Positions 1-9,328 of a DNA stretch of 64,000 nucleotides are shown here, piece after piece. The DNA is from JALORV01 sp963791235. GTDB taxonomy: Bacteria > Pseudomonadota > Gammaproteobacteria > Burkholderiales > Burkholderiaceae_F. The notes beneath the pieces were generated by a model, which saw only the letters and a program-made list of their open reading frames with translations, was not told the origin of the DNA and ran no database searches. Position numbers and translations under genes: made by a program. Numbering within the stretch: position 1 is the stretch's first letter; each line of letters opens with the position of its first letter. The stretch lies in the NCBI GenBank assembly GCA_963791235.1, contig CAWBRW010000029.1:1302001-1366000 (forward strand). The letters are read 5' to 3'.

Positions 1-176
1 TCGGCCGGATGCAACTGCACCGCTTTCACGATCAGTTCCCGATTCAGGACCGGGTCGAACGCCAGGTAGACCGCGGTGTAGCGGTCGCGCCGCAGTTCGC
101 GCTGTACCGAATACCTTCCAATCAGCCTGACGTTGGATGACAGGTTCGGCGACTTGGAGGCGGCAGTCTGCGACAT
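1..176 (-). CDS. Ser/Thr protein kinase-like protein, N-terminal part (cut by window edge)
   Basis: Only the first 58 codons lie in the window, from ATG at 176-174. After a short polar leader the protein reads like the start of a Hanks-type kinase (IGRYSVQREL, then AVYLAFDPVLNRELIVKAVQL). K51 aligns with the ATP-anchoring lysine of the VAIK motif. The stretch that should be the glycine-rich loop reads RELRRDRYTAVYLA and has no glycine, so nucleotide binding may be altered or lost. It follows the complete kinase gene on the same strand after about 210 bp, so the two may be co-transcribed. The family call is fairly safe; activity cannot be judged without the catalytic lobe. Confidence 0.6.
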   Translation of the reverse strand, partial: MSQTAASKSPNLSSNVRLIGRYSVQRELRRDRYTAVYLAFDPVLNRELIVKAVQLHPA

Positions 177-386
177 CAGTCAGGTTCCGCCTCGATGGAC
201 TGGCACTGCCCAATCGTGGTGCGGGCCGAGTCGGCAAGGCGAGTCATGGCGCATCGAGGCTAGCGGATGCACCGGCCGGACTCAACCGGCATGAACGTCG
301 GAAAAGGGATGCAAACCTCGTCCGAATGACCGAACGTCGCGGGCGCGCGACCCGTACGGCGCCGGGCACGCGCATTTCACGCCCGG

Positions 387-1808
387 TCAGAAACGGTGTT
401 GCAGCGATATCGATTCGCCCGATCGGAGCTCGACCCGCACGGTGAAAGGCGGCGACGTGTTGTTCCGCACTTCGATCGTGTACGCGCCAGGCGCCAGTGA
501 AAGCTGCGTCAGCGGCGGCGAGACTCCCCTTCCGACACCGTTGACAAAGACTTCGCCCCATGGAGTGATTGCCAGCTTCACGGTCCCGTCCCGGACCGGA
601 ACGGCCTGCGACGCCGCTTCAGTGCGCCGACGCTGTGCTGCTTTGGCTTCGGCGTTCTTCGCGTCCTCGCTAGGCGTGGTGACGGGTTCGGCGGGGGTTT
701 CGGCGACCGGGGCGGGCGACGGCGCCGGGATGACTGGCAGCGGCGTCGGCTCTACGACCGGCGGGGGCGCCGGCTGCGGACGCAACGCGAGATAGATCAC
801 CGCGACCGCGCTCAGCAGTGCCGCGGCACCCAGCAGGGCCTTCAGCGGTCCGCGCGACGGCGGGGCGACCGGCACGACCGACGACCGTGTGGCGACGGAG
901 ACATCGGCCGACGGGGCGCGCGAGCCGTCGACGAATTCGGCGAGCGCGTTGCGAAAGTCGGCAGCCTTCTGGTAGCGCTGCGTGGGATCGCGCTCCATCG
1001 CCTTGCGCACGATGGTGGCAAGCGCTGGCGGCGTTTCGGGCCGCAGCTTTTCCACGGGCCGCGGATGCGCGGCGACGACCTGGTCCAGCGTCTCATCGAT
1101 CGTGCGGCCGTCGAAGGCACGTCGTCCGGCGAGCAGTTCATACAGGATCGTGCCGAGCGAAAAGATGTCGCTGCGAGCGTCCAGCGGTTCGCCCTTCGCC
1201 TGCTCGGGTGACATGTAGTTCGGCGTGCCGACGAGATGGCGGGTGCCCTTGTCCTTGGCGGCGTCGCGCGGTGTCGGCGCCAGTGCGGTGCCGAAGTCGA
1301 GCAGCTTCGGCCGTAGGTCGCGAGACAGGAAGATGTTCGAGGGCTTGATATCGCGATGAACCAGGCCGCGTTTGTTGGCGTAATGGATCGCGTCGCCAAG
1401 CCGCATCATCATCGACGCGGCCTGTCGCGGGCTCATGCGGTTGCCGCCGGCCAGGTACTCGTGCAGGTCCTGCCCGTGCAGGCGTTCCATCGCGATGTAG
1501 GCGAAGGTATCGGTCTTGCCGGCGTCGTAGATCGTGACGATGGCCGGGTGACTCATCGCACCGGCCGACTTCGCCTCGCGCAGGAAATTCGCTTCGATCT
1601 GCGTGCGGAACTCGGCCTCGCGCGCAAGCGGGATGACCTTGATGGCCACTTCACGCCCGAGCACCGGGTCGTGCGCGGCCCAGACAACCCCGTAGGAGCC
1701 GCGACCGATCTCGTTGAGGATCGTGAAGCGCCCGATGGTCTTCGGCATCGGCACGGACCCGGCGTCCGTGGCGAGCTGGGGTTCGGTGGCGGTCATCGGC
1801 TCTGACAT
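387..1808 (-). CDS. Membrane-anchored Ser/Thr protein kinase with C-terminal PEGA-like domain
   Basis: 473 aa from the ATG at 1808; a TTG 11 codons upstream is possible but less likely. An intact PknB-type kinase domain spans about residues 27-293: P-loop GRGSYG (35-40), K57 in VAIK, catalytic HRDIKPSN (151-158), DFG (171-173) and SPEQ in the activation segment. A Pro-rich linker surrounds one membrane segment (about 323-343). The C-terminal 65 residues (VKLAITPWGEVFVNGVGRG and on) look like a PEGA surface domain, which would be periplasmic if the kinase faces the cytoplasm. It probably phosphorylates cytoplasmic Ser/Thr targets in response to an envelope cue; substrates are unknown. It lies 98 bp downstream of natB on the same strand. 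Confidence 0.9.
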   Translation of the reverse strand: MSEPMTATEPQLATDAGSVPMPKTIGRFTILNEIGRGSYGVVWAAHDPVLGREVAIKVIPLAREAEFRTQIEANFLREAKSAGAMSHPAIVTIYDAGKTDTFAYIAMERLHGQDLHEYLAGGNRMSPRQAASMMMRLGDAIHYANKRGLVHRDIKPSNIFLSRDLRPKLLDFGTALAPTPRDAAKDKGTRHLVGTPNYMSPEQAKGEPLDARSDIFSLGTILYELLAGRRAFDGRTIDETLDQVVAAHPRPVEKLRPETPPALATIVRKAMERDPTQRYQKAADFRNALAEFVDGSRAPSADVSVATRSSVVPVAPPSRGPLKALLGAAALLSAVAVIYLALRPQPAPPPVVEPTPLPVIPAPSPAPVAETPAEPVTTPSEDAKNAEAKAAQRRRTEAASQAVPVRDGTVKLAITPWGEVFVNGVGRGVSPPLTQLSLAPGAYTIEVRNNTSPPFTVRVELRSGESISLQHRF

Positions 1809-1906
1809 CGTGCGGATTATCGCACCGTGATCGCGGCGCAATCGTCGGAAATGCGTCGCGCAGGGCCGCGACTGGCACAGGTATCGCAGCGCACTCCGGT
1901 CCCGCC

Positions 1907-3080
1907 CTACCGCGAGAAGATGATCTGCTCGTTGCGCAGCAGACGCGCCTGCAGCAGCAATGCCGCAGCGGTCAGTGCCAGTGCGATCGCAGAAGGCAGA
2001 AGGATGTCGACGGCAGCCACGGCTTCACCGCGAAGCGCGCGCATCAGCACGGTTTGCTGTCCGAGTGCCGGGACAAGAAGTTGCCAAGGCGCGTCGCGGA
2101 CCGTCAGGAACAGCGGGATGATCGGCACGAAGTTGACGATCATCGTGATGTAGCTGGCGTAGGTCTGAGCCTCCTTGTGGCTGCGCCCATAGGTCGCCGC
2201 CAGCATGTTGAGCGAGGCGACCATCGCGGAGAAGGGCAGCAGCAGGACCAGGAAGAGCAGGATTTCCGGCGCGCCGAACTGCATCAGTGCGGCAAGGTTT
2301 TCGCTGCGTACGAATTGCAGCGACACCGTGAACCCGAAGAGGGTCAGGACCACGACGGCGGCCGAGCAGCTGGCGGCCACGGCCCATTTGCCGAGGACGA
2401 GGGCTGCGGTAGATACCGGGTTCATCAACAGGGGCTCGAGCGATCCGCGTTCACGCTCTCCGGCCGTCACATCGATCGCGACGCTGATCGCGCCGACCAC
2501 GGCGCCCACCAGCGCGAGCCACGGGACGAGGAACAGCAACTGCGCCCCGCGCGCACGGCTGCCGGCGAGGTTGACCTCCTCGATCTGCAGCGGCTGCAGC
2601 ACCTGCGCGCTGACGCCGCGCGCCAGCAGGCGCTGCGTGCCCTGCTCACGGTTGAACCCCTGCAACAGGGCGATCGTGGTGCGCACGGCCGTCTGTGCAC
2701 GCTGCGCCGTCTCGTCGAAGACGACCTCGAGCCGAATCGGTTCACCGGACGCGAGGCGCCGGCCGAAGTCGTCCGGGATGACGACCACGGCGTTCTGCAG
2801 TCGGCCGGACAGCAACTCCTCACGGTAGTCGGCCGGCGCATCGCGGACGCTGGCGCCGTTGCGCTGCAGGAAGTTGACGAGTGTCGGGGCCTTCGCGGCG
2901 TTGGCGATGACCACCTCTCGGCGCGCTGCGCTCTCCTCGGCGCTCGACACGATGCTCGCGATCAGCAGCAGTGATACGGGACCCGCGACCAGGGAACTGA
3001 TGCAGCACCACCAGCCACGTGCGGCGGTCGCGCAGCGCGTCCTTAAGTTCCTTGGCGAAGACAACGAGGGCGGCCCTCAT
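1907..3080 (-). CDS. natB: NatB-like ABC-2 type permease (one-base frameshift)
   Basis: Membrane subunit of an ABC-2 exporter, about 390 aa once repaired. ATG at 3080 overlaps the natA stop (ATGA), so translation is coupled. The N-terminus reads MRAALVVFAKELKDALRDRR, typical of NatB. An extra base near 3002 then shifts the frame; after it come the first membrane helix (SSLVAGPVSLLLI), a large periplasmic domain (to about residue 200) and five or six C-terminal helices. Family knowledge: NatAB of Bacillus exports Na+, but many relatives have unknown substrates, so the substrate here is inference. The frameshift matches the one-base insertions seen across the window and is probably a sequence error. 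Confidence 0.85.
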
Positions 3081-3835
3081 GGCGTTGCGTCTTCCGGCCC
3101 GTACGCCAGCGTGACGAAGGCGTCTTCCAGCGACTCCGCGCCGGCGCGCCGCCGGATCTCGTCTGCCGTGCCGTCGGCAATGCTGCGACCGTGCGCCACG
3201 ATGACGATGCGATCGGCCAGCTGTTCGACCTCCGGCATGATGTGCGACGACAGCAGGATGCATTTGCCTTCACCGCGCAGATGGCCGAGCAGGCGGCGCA
3301 GTGCGCGCGTCGACATCACGTCGAGCCCGCTGGTCGGCTCGTCGAGGATCAGGTGCTGCGGGTCGTGGATCAGCGCGCGCGCCAGGGCGACCTTCATGCG
3401 CTCGCCGGTGCTGAAGCCCTCGGTGCGGCGATCGAGCAGCGGCGCCATGTCGAGCAGCTCGGCCAGCATCGCGAGACGTTCAGCCAGCGCGGCGCGCGCG
3501 ACGCCACGCAGGTTGCCGTAGTACTCGATGTTCTCCCGCGCGGTGAGCCGCGCATACAGGCCGCGCGCATCGGACAGCATGCCGAGCTGTGCGCGCACCG
3601 CCAGCGCCTCCCGGGTCGTGTCGAGCCCGCCCACGGACGCTCGACCGGCATCGGGCTGGACCAGCGTGCCGATGATGCGCAGCGTCGTCGTCTTGCCCGC
3701 GCCATTGGGACCGAGCAGCGCGGTGATCGTGCCGTCCGCCGCGCTGAAAGAGACGTCGGCCACGGCGGTGACGCGGGTGCGCCGCCCGTGCACCCGGGCC
3801 TCGAACGATTTCGCCAGTTGCTGGACCTCGATCAT
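3077..3835 (-). CDS. natA: NatA-like ABC transporter ATP-binding protein
   Basis: 252 aa ATPase that powers the NatB permease encoded next. Walker A is GPNGAGKTT (42-50). The signature is FSTGE (141-145), a variant of LSGGQ seen in NatA and ABC-2 ATPases. Walker B is LILDEP (162-167) and is followed by the D-loop SGLD. The start overlaps the stop of the upstream hydrolase (ATGA at 3832-3835) and its stop overlaps the natB start, so three genes form one tightly coupled operon. No frame problem. Confidence 0.92.
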   Translation of the reverse strand: MIEVQQLAKSFEARVHGRRTRVTAVADVSFSAADGTITALLGPNGAGKTTTLRIIGTLVQPDAGRASVGGLDTTREALAVRAQLGMLSDARGLYARLTARENIEYYGNLRGVARAALAERLAMLAELLDMAPLLDRRTEGFSTGERMKVALARALIHDPQHLILDEPTSGLDVMSTRALRRLLGHLRGEGKCILLSSHIMPEVEQLADRIVIVAHGRSIADGTADEIRRRAGAESLEDAFVTLAYGPEDATP

Positions 3836-5322
3836 TTCGCCGACTCGGGCGCGGCAAGGTGCATCGGCTCGAAGAAGGTCGACGCAGGCAGCTTCTCCAG
3901 GCAGTCGGTGTCGAGTTCCTTGAAGCTTGCGTTGCGGACGAAGCGCGTGATCAGCCGCGCGGCGCAGGCTTGGGTACTGACCCCGTGGCCCAGGAAAGGC
4001 GCTTCGACGTGGCGCGCATTGCCGAGCCGCTGCGCGACCGCGGCGCCGTGTCGAGGCGGGGTGGCGGGATCCAGTCCGCCCGAAAGCACCAGCACCGGGA
4101 CTTCCGACCGGGGCACCTGATAGAAGGCATCAGGCACCGATCGCGTCGCGATCGCCGGGCAGGCATCGCTATAGACATCGGCAAACGTGTTGCCGAAGCG
4201 CGTCCTGGCGGTGGCCGCGCGTTCTGTGGCACTCAGCCGCGGCAGATCTTCGGCGCAGATCACCGCGAAGTGCATGCCGAGCGCGAAGTTTTCGCGCACG
4301 CGTCCGCTGACCGCCGCCGACAGCGCCACCAGGGGCTGGAAGTCGCCGGCGCCGGCGCTGGCGAGTGCATACGGCATCACCGACGCGAGCGTCGGCACGT
4401 ACAGCGGAATGCGCAGCAGCGAGGCCAGCAGGCGGCGATCAACGTGCAGTGTCTGCTTCTGCCCGGTGATCGGGTGCTCGACGTCGGTATCGAAACCCGC
4501 CTCGGCACGTGCGAGCAGCGCGTCGATGTGCGTCTCGAAGTCCGGGTAACGCTCGCGACAGCGCGCATCGGCCTTGCAGGCGGCCGCGAGCGCGGTGAGT
4601 GCGGCGTCGGCGTCGATCGAGAACGAGGCCGGCAACACCATGTCCGGCGGCGCCACGCCGTCCAGCACGGCGGTGCGCACCTGCTGCGGAAACTGGCGCA
4701 TGTACTCGATCGCAACACGCGTGCCATACGAACCACCCCACAGGTTGACCCGATCGACGCCGAGCTTGCGCCGAACGGCGTCGTAGTCGCCGACCGCTAT
4801 CCAGGTGGCGTACTGCCGGGTGTCGCTGCGCAGGTCGCCCAGGCAACGCTTCAGGCGCTCCATGTGCTGCGACGGATCGAGCGCAACCGCGAGCGAGTCC
4901 TCGTCGTCGGGGCAATCGAGCGCATTCGAGCGGCCGGTGCCACGCTGGTCGACGAAGACGATGTCGCGCCGGGCATTGAGTTCGGCAAAGACCGGCATCG
5001 TCTGGCCGATGACGCGGCTGGCTGCCTGTCCCGGTCCACCGGCGAGGATGAACACCGGGTCGGGTTGTGCGTTGCGCGCGACCGCCGGGACGACGGCGAA
5101 GTGGACATCCACCGTGCGGCCGCCCGGCGCATCCGGATCTTCCGGCATCGTAACAGTGCCGCACCGGATCTCGCGCTCCACTCCGGGCAGGCGACAGGGC
5201 TGCAAGCCGTCGGCACGCGCGCCCGCGCCGGGGCGACAGGCCGCGAGCCCAGTCACGATGGCCAGCAGCAGGAGTGAATGAAGTGATGGCGCATGGTCAG
5301 GTGCACGAGCGGCGCGCAGCAT
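3832..5322 (-). CDS. Secreted alpha/beta hydrolase lipoprotein, tripeptidyl-aminopeptidase-like (S33)
   Basis: 496 aa. The N-terminus has a hydrophobic stretch ending in the lipobox GLAAC (Cys29), so an exported lipoprotein is likely. The fold is alpha/beta hydrolase: oxyanion-loop GGPG (95-98), nucleophile elbow GGSYG with Ser198, a late Asp in SGGLDPATPP and His in LGHGV. The C-terminal third resembles the TAP-like domain of Streptomyces tripeptidyl aminopeptidases and proline iminopeptidases. It probably trims peptides in the periplasm, though an esterase role cannot be excluded. It is the first gene of the hydrolase-natA-natB operon, suggesting a shared task such as export and processing of a peptide; that link is inference. 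Confidence 0.85.
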   Translation of the reverse strand: MLRAARAPDHAPSLHSLLLLAIVTGLAACRPGAGARADGLQPCRLPGVEREIRCGTVTMPEDPDAPGGRTVDVHFAVVPAVARNAQPDPVFILAGGPGQAASRVIGQTMPVFAELNARRDIVFVDQRGTGRSNALDCPDDEDSLAVALDPSQHMERLKRCLGDLRSDTRQYATWIAVGDYDAVRRKLGVDRVNLWGGSYGTRVAIEYMRQFPQQVRTAVLDGVAPPDMVLPASFSIDADAALTALAAACKADARCRERYPDFETHIDALLARAEAGFDTDVEHPITGQKQTLHVDRRLLASLLRIPLYVPTLASVMPYALASAGAGDFQPLVALSAAVSGRVRENFALGMHFAVICAEDLPRLSATERAATARTRFGNTFADVYSDACPAIATRSVPDAFYQVPRSEVPVLVLSGGLDPATPPRHGAAVAQRLGNARHVEAPFLGHGVSTQACAARLITRFVRNASFKELDTDCLEKLPASTFFEPMHLAAPESAK

Positions 5323-5400
5323 AACAACGCCGGTTCGCGAGAGAGGGCCGGCGGGAGCAAGTCGCGGCCCTGGGCGCGCGGCTTGACGCGCTGTGCCGCT

Positions 5401-5748
5401 TCAGTGGTCGGACACGAGGCGCAGGCCAGCCACGCCACCGACGATCATCAGCAGGCAGACGATGCGGGCGACCGTGGCCGGCTCACGGAACAACAGCATG
5501 CCGAACAGCGCCGCACCGGCGGCGCCGATGCCGACCCATACCGCGTAGGCGGTGCCGACCGGCAGCGCCTTCATCGCCACGGCGAGCAGCCAGAACGACA
5601 GCAGGGCCACGACCAGCACGACAGCGCTCGGCCCGATGCGGGTGAAGCCGTCGGTGAATTTCATGCCGACGGCCCAGGCGATTTCGAGCAGTCCGGCGAG
5701 CGCGAGCAGAATCCACGCTTGGGCCGGCGACGGGTTCAACCAGGACAT
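5401..5748 (-). CDS. SMR-family efflux protein, SugE/Gdx-like
   Basis: 115 aa from the ATG at 5748 (the longer frame upstream lacks membrane character). Four membrane helices. The essential glutamate of SMR proteins is E22 in LLEIAWAVGMKF, and helix 3 carries GTAYAVWVGIGAAG, close to SugE/Gdx rather than EmrE. Gdx members export guanidinium, other SugE/EmrE members export quaternary ammonium cations; the sequence alone does not settle which. No guanidine riboswitch was recognised upstream. It is divergent from the DUF423 gene, sharing a 114-bp intergenic region. Confidence 0.85.
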   Translation of the reverse strand: MSWLNPSPAQAWILLALAGLLEIAWAVGMKFTDGFTRIGPSAVVLVVALLSFWLLAVAMKALPVGTAYAVWVGIGAAGAALFGMLLFREPATVARIVCLLMIVGGVAGLRLVSDH

Positions 5749-5862
5749 GGCGGTCAACTGGAACGGGGAAGACGCGGACTCAAGGGCGCCATCAACTTCG
5801 CGCGGTGCGGACTGGGCGCGGGCTGCGGTCGACCCTCGTGAATCGACACAGGAGGACTGCAC

Positions 5863-6238
5863 GTGGAACGACGATTCTTTGCGCTCGGCGCGGTGTTGGC
5901 GACTGATCGGCGTGGCGGCGGGCGCGTTCGGCGCGCATGCGCTCAAGTCGCGTCTCACGCCCGACATGCTGGCGGTGTTCGAGGTCGGCGTGCGCTATCA
6001 GCTGGTGCATGCGCTGGCACTGCTGGCCGTGGCCTGGGCGATCACGCGCTGGCCGGGCAGGGTGGCGCTTCACGCCGGCGCGCTCTTCATCGCCGGCATC
6101 GTTCTCTTCAGCGGCAGCCTGTACCTGCTCGCGCTGACCGGCGAACGCTCGCTGGGTGCGATCACGCCCTTCGGCGGCGTCGCCTTCCTCGCCGGGTGGG
6201 CGTGCCTGGCGTGGGCCGCGTGGCGCTCGAGCCGATGA
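5863..6238 (+). CDS. DUF423 small membrane protein (one-base frameshift)
   Basis: About 124 aa after repair, the usual size for DUF423 (YwdK/YgdD family). GTG at 5863 is preceded by a strong ribosome binding site, GGAGG at 5851-5855. The frame opens MERRFFALGAVLA, then an extra A at about 5902 shifts it; the other frame continues LIGVAAGAFGAHALK, the family hallmark, through four membrane helices to the stop at 6238. Function of the family is unknown. The EamA gene starts 28 bp later on the same strand. Confidence 0.85.
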
Positions 6239-6265
6239 TGCGGATCGCGTCCGTAGAATCGTTGC

Positions 6266-7201
6266 GTGTCCACACCCGCGCGCCGCCTGTTCCTGACCGG
6301 TCTGGCGCTCGCCATTGCCGGCAGCGTGCTGTTCTCGGCGAAGGCGATCGTCGTCAAGCTCGCGTACCGGCACGGCGTGGATGCCGCCACGCTGATCGCA
6401 CTGCGCATGCTGTTCTCGGTGCCGTTCTTCGCGCTGGCGCTGGCGTGGAGCAGCCGCGGGGCTCCGCCGCTGGCGCGGGGCGACCACGCCCGCCTCATCG
6501 TCATCGGACTGCTCGGCTACTATGCCGCGAGCTACCTCGACTTCCTCGGGTTGCAGTACATCACGGCCGCGCTCGAACGGCTGATTCTTTACCTCAATCC
6601 GACCATCGTCCTGCTGATGTCCGCGCTCCTCCTCGGCAAGCGATTCAGCCGGCGCGAAGTTACCGCCCTGGCGCTGGCCTACGGTGGCATCGTGCTCGTG
6701 TTCCTGCACGACGTGCGCCTCGAGGGCGAGGGCGTGCCGCTGGGCGCCGCGCTCGTCTTTGGCAGTGCCGTGTGCTATGCGGCCTATCTCGTGATGTCAG
6801 GCGAACTGGTCAGGCGCGTCGGCGCGATCCGGCTGACGTCCTATGCGATGTGCGTGTCGACCGTCGCGGTCTTCGTGCAGTTCCTGATCGTCAATCCGCT
6901 GTCGTCGCTGCAGCAGCCGGCGCCGGTGTACTGGTTGTCACTGGTCAACGGCTTGCTCTGCACGGTGCTGCCGGTGTTCGCCACGATGATCGCGGTGGAG
7001 CGCATCGGTGCGGGGCGCACCTCGCTCGCGGCCATGGTCGGCCCGGTCGCCACGATCGCCCTCGCGTACCTCTTCCTGGACGAGCGCGTCAGCGGCTGGC
7101 AACTCGCCGGCACGACGCTCGTCCTTTCCGGTGTCTACGTGTTATCCCGTTCATCGACCGCCTCCGCGACCGCGCGGAGCGTCAGCAAGGAGAACTCATG
7201 A
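6266..7201 (+). CDS. EamA/DMT-family transporter
   Basis: 311 aa with ten predicted helices in two EamA repeats (about 10-145 and 160-295). GTG start at 6266. The stop overlaps the next gene's start (ATGA at 7198-7201). Members move small metabolites or amino acids across the inner membrane; the substrate cannot be told from sequence. It is one of three EamA transporters in the window and not a close copy of the others. Confidence 0.85.
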   Translation: MSTPARRLFLTGLALAIAGSVLFSAKAIVVKLAYRHGVDAATLIALRMLFSVPFFALALAWSSRGAPPLARGDHARLIVIGLLGYYAASYLDFLGLQYITAALERLILYLNPTIVLLMSALLLGKRFSRREVTALALAYGGIVLVFLHDVRLEGEGVPLGAALVFGSAVCYAAYLVMSGELVRRVGAIRLTSYAMCVSTVAVFVQFLIVNPLSSLQQPAPVYWLSLVNGLLCTVLPVFATMIAVERIGAGRTSLAAMVGPVATIALAYLFLDERVSGWQLAGTTLVLSGVYVLSRSSTASATARSVSKENS

Positions 7202-8175
7202 AAGCAAAGGCCATCGTCGTCCGCGCCCACGGCGGCGCAGAAGTTATCGAGTACACCGAGGTCGATGTCGCCGACCCGGGCCCCGATGAAGTGCGCATCC
7301 GGCAGCATGCGATCGGACTGAACTACATCGACGTGTATTACCGCACCGGGCTGTACAGCAGCGCGCTGCCGCACGGCCTGGGCTTCGAAGGCGCGGGGGT
7401 GGTCGAGGCAGTCGGCTCCAATGTCAGGACCCTCAAGGCCGGCGACCGCGTTGCGTATCCGCAGGGTCCGCTCGGCGCCTATTCCGAATTGCGCACGATG
7501 CCGGTGGCTACCGTCGTGAAGCTGCCGGCGAAGATCTCCTTCGAGCAGGGTGCGGCTGTCATGCTGAAAGGCCTCACGGTGCAGTACCTGTTTCGCCAGA
7601 CCTACCGGCTGCAGGGCCACGAGACCATTCTCTTCCACGCCGCGGCCGGGGGCGTCGGGCTGATTGCCTGCCAGTGGGCGCGTGCGCTTGGCGTGAAGCT
7701 GATCGGCACGGTCAGTTCGCCAGAAAAGGCGGCGCTGGCCAAGAAGGCCGGGGCCTGGCAGACGATCGACTATTCGAAGCAGAACTTCGTCGAGCGCGTG
7801 CTGGCCATCACCGGCGGCAAGAAGCTTCCGGTCGTCTACGACGGCGTCGGCAAGACAACCTGGGAAGGCTCGCTCGACTGCATCGAACCGCGCGGGCTGA
7901 TGGTGAGCTTCGGCAACGCCTCGGGCGCCGTGACCGGCGTGGCGATCGGCATCCTGGCGCAGAAAGGATCGCTGTTCCTGACGCGTCCGACACTGGCCAC
8001 GCACATCGTGCCGCGCGCGCGGCTCGAGGCGTCCTCCGAGGAACTGTTCGACCTGATGATCGCCGGCAGGATCAAGGTGGATATCGAGCAGCGCTATGCG
8101 CTGGCGGACGCGGCGCAGGCGCATCGCGACCTTGAGGCGCGCAAGACCGTCGGCTCGACCGTCTTGTTGCCGTAG
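7198..8175 (+). CDS. qor: NADPH:quinone oxidoreductase (zeta-crystallin type)
   Basis: 325 aa member of the zinc-independent MDR superfamily, which reduces quinones with NADPH. The catalytic-domain core LPHGLGFEGAGVVEAVG is followed by the cofactor motif AAAGGVG (148-154) opening the Rossmann fold. The cysteine and histidine ligands of zinc alcohol dehydrogenases are missing, as in QorA. ATG at 7198 has an AAGGAG site just upstream and overlaps the EamA stop, so the two are coupled. Length and frame are normal. Confidence 0.92.
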   Translation: MKAKAIVVRAHGGAEVIEYTEVDVADPGPDEVRIRQHAIGLNYIDVYYRTGLYSSALPHGLGFEGAGVVEAVGSNVRTLKAGDRVAYPQGPLGAYSELRTMPVATVVKLPAKISFEQGAAVMLKGLTVQYLFRQTYRLQGHETILFHAAAGGVGLIACQWARALGVKLIGTVSSPEKAALAKKAGAWQTIDYSKQNFVERVLAITGGKKLPVVYDGVGKTTWEGSLDCIEPRGLMVSFGNASGAVTGVAIGILAQKGSLFLTRPTLATHIVPRARLEASSEELFDLMIAGRIKVDIEQRYALADAAQAHRDLEARKTVGSTVLLP

Positions 8176-8380
8176 TCGCACGACCCCGGCGAGAGCGAAC
8201 CGGCGGGCGCCTGCAGACGCCTCCGGGAACCTAGTTGAGGTCGAATTCACCTGTTTCTCGAGGCTGTGGCGGGGAATGCCTTGTGCTGCAATGACCGGCA
8301 CGCTCTCCATTCGAGGGCGCTCATGGCGCGGACGGGTGCGAGGGACGATCCGGGATCCGTGCTACTTGAAAGTGCCTGGC

Positions 8381-9271
8381 ATGCCGGTCATCGCTGTCGT
8401 CAATCGGAAAGGGGGGAGTGGCAAGAGCACCCTGGCCACTCACCTCGCGGCCCATTTCGCCAATAGCGGGGCCAACGTGCTGCTGGGCGACGTCGATCGC
8501 CAGCAATCGACGCGCACCTGGTTGCGGCAGCGCAATGCCGTGCCGGCCGCCGACCGACCGGAAATCAAGGTCTGGCCAGTCGATCCGAAGTTCTTCGCCC
8601 GTCCGCCGACCGGTGCCGACCACGTCGTACTGGACACTCCCGGTGGCCTGACGGGCCTCGACCTGGCACGTGTGGTCATGTATGCGGACGCGATCCTGAT
8701 GCCCGTGTGCAACTCGCTCTTCGACCGTGAATCCGCAGCCGAATGCCTGGCGGAGCTACGGACGATGCCGCGCGTCGCCTCCGGACGCTGCAAGCTGGCG
8801 GCGATTGGCATGCGGCTGGATGCCCGCACCGAAGCGGCCGGGCTCGTCCAGGCGTGGGCGACCGACCAGCGCGTCTCCCTGATCGCCGTGCTGCGCGAGT
8901 CGAACGCCTATGTGCGTTGCATCGAGAAGGGATTGACGGTGTTCGACCTGCCCGCGGCCGATGTCGAGGACGACCTGGCGCAGTGGAAACCCATCGTGAA
9001 GTGGCTGCGTCCGATCATGGAGCCGGCCCCTGCCGTAGCGGGCCTGGCCAGGGACGGCGTACCCCCCGCAGTCATGCGGCGTCAGGACACGCTGGCTATC
9101 GCGCACGTACGAAAGGGCGAGCCGGTACGGCCGGATTCGAAGCCGTCACTCCCGGTCCGTGTTAGCGCTGCCGGCGCTTCGGTCCCGGCGCGTGGGGCGC
9201 CGGTGGCCTCTCACATGAGCCGGTTGCTTGACGCCCTGCCGATCCCACGCTTCCTGCAACGTACCCCGTAG
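8381..9271 (+). CDS. Orphan ParA/MinD-type ATPase with C-terminal extension
   Basis: 296 aa from the ATG at 8381; upstream in-frame codons do not look coding. It has a deviant Walker A, KGGSGKST (residues 10-17), with the signature lysine of ParA/MinD ATPases, then DVDRQQS in switch I and VVLDTPGG as the Walker B region. After about residue 215 there is a roughly 80-residue Pro/Ala/Arg-rich tail not found in core ParA. No parB or parS lies nearby, so this is not the chromosome segregation pair. Such orphans often position protein complexes, chemoreceptor arrays, flagella or storage granules; which applies here is open. The 205 bp upstream hold no recognised gene. Confidence 0.85.
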   Translation: MPVIAVVNRKGGSGKSTLATHLAAHFANSGANVLLGDVDRQQSTRTWLRQRNAVPAADRPEIKVWPVDPKFFARPPTGADHVVLDTPGGLTGLDLARVVMYADAILMPVCNSLFDRESAAECLAELRTMPRVASGRCKLAAIGMRLDARTEAAGLVQAWATDQRVSLIAVLRESNAYVRCIEKGLTVFDLPAADVEDDLAQWKPIVKWLRPIMEPAPAVAGLARDGVPPAVMRRQDTLAIAHVRKGEPVRPDSKPSLPVRVSAAGASVPARGAPVASHMSRLLDALPIPRFLQRTP

Positions 9272-9328
9272 CACGGTCGCGGCGATCGACTGACCTTCGG
9301 CCGAAACCGGGCAGGCGTCGCCTCGAAC

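Noticed and set aside
5749..5862. Guanidine riboswitch upstream of the SMR exporter
   Set aside because: None of the conserved guanidine riboswitch motifs were recognised in the 114 bp.
5863..8175. A 770-codon frame that would fuse DUF423, EamA and quinone oxidoreductase
   Set aside because: Only its first 13 and last ~325 codons are real protein; the middle is the EamA gene read in the wrong frame. Three separate genes explain the region.
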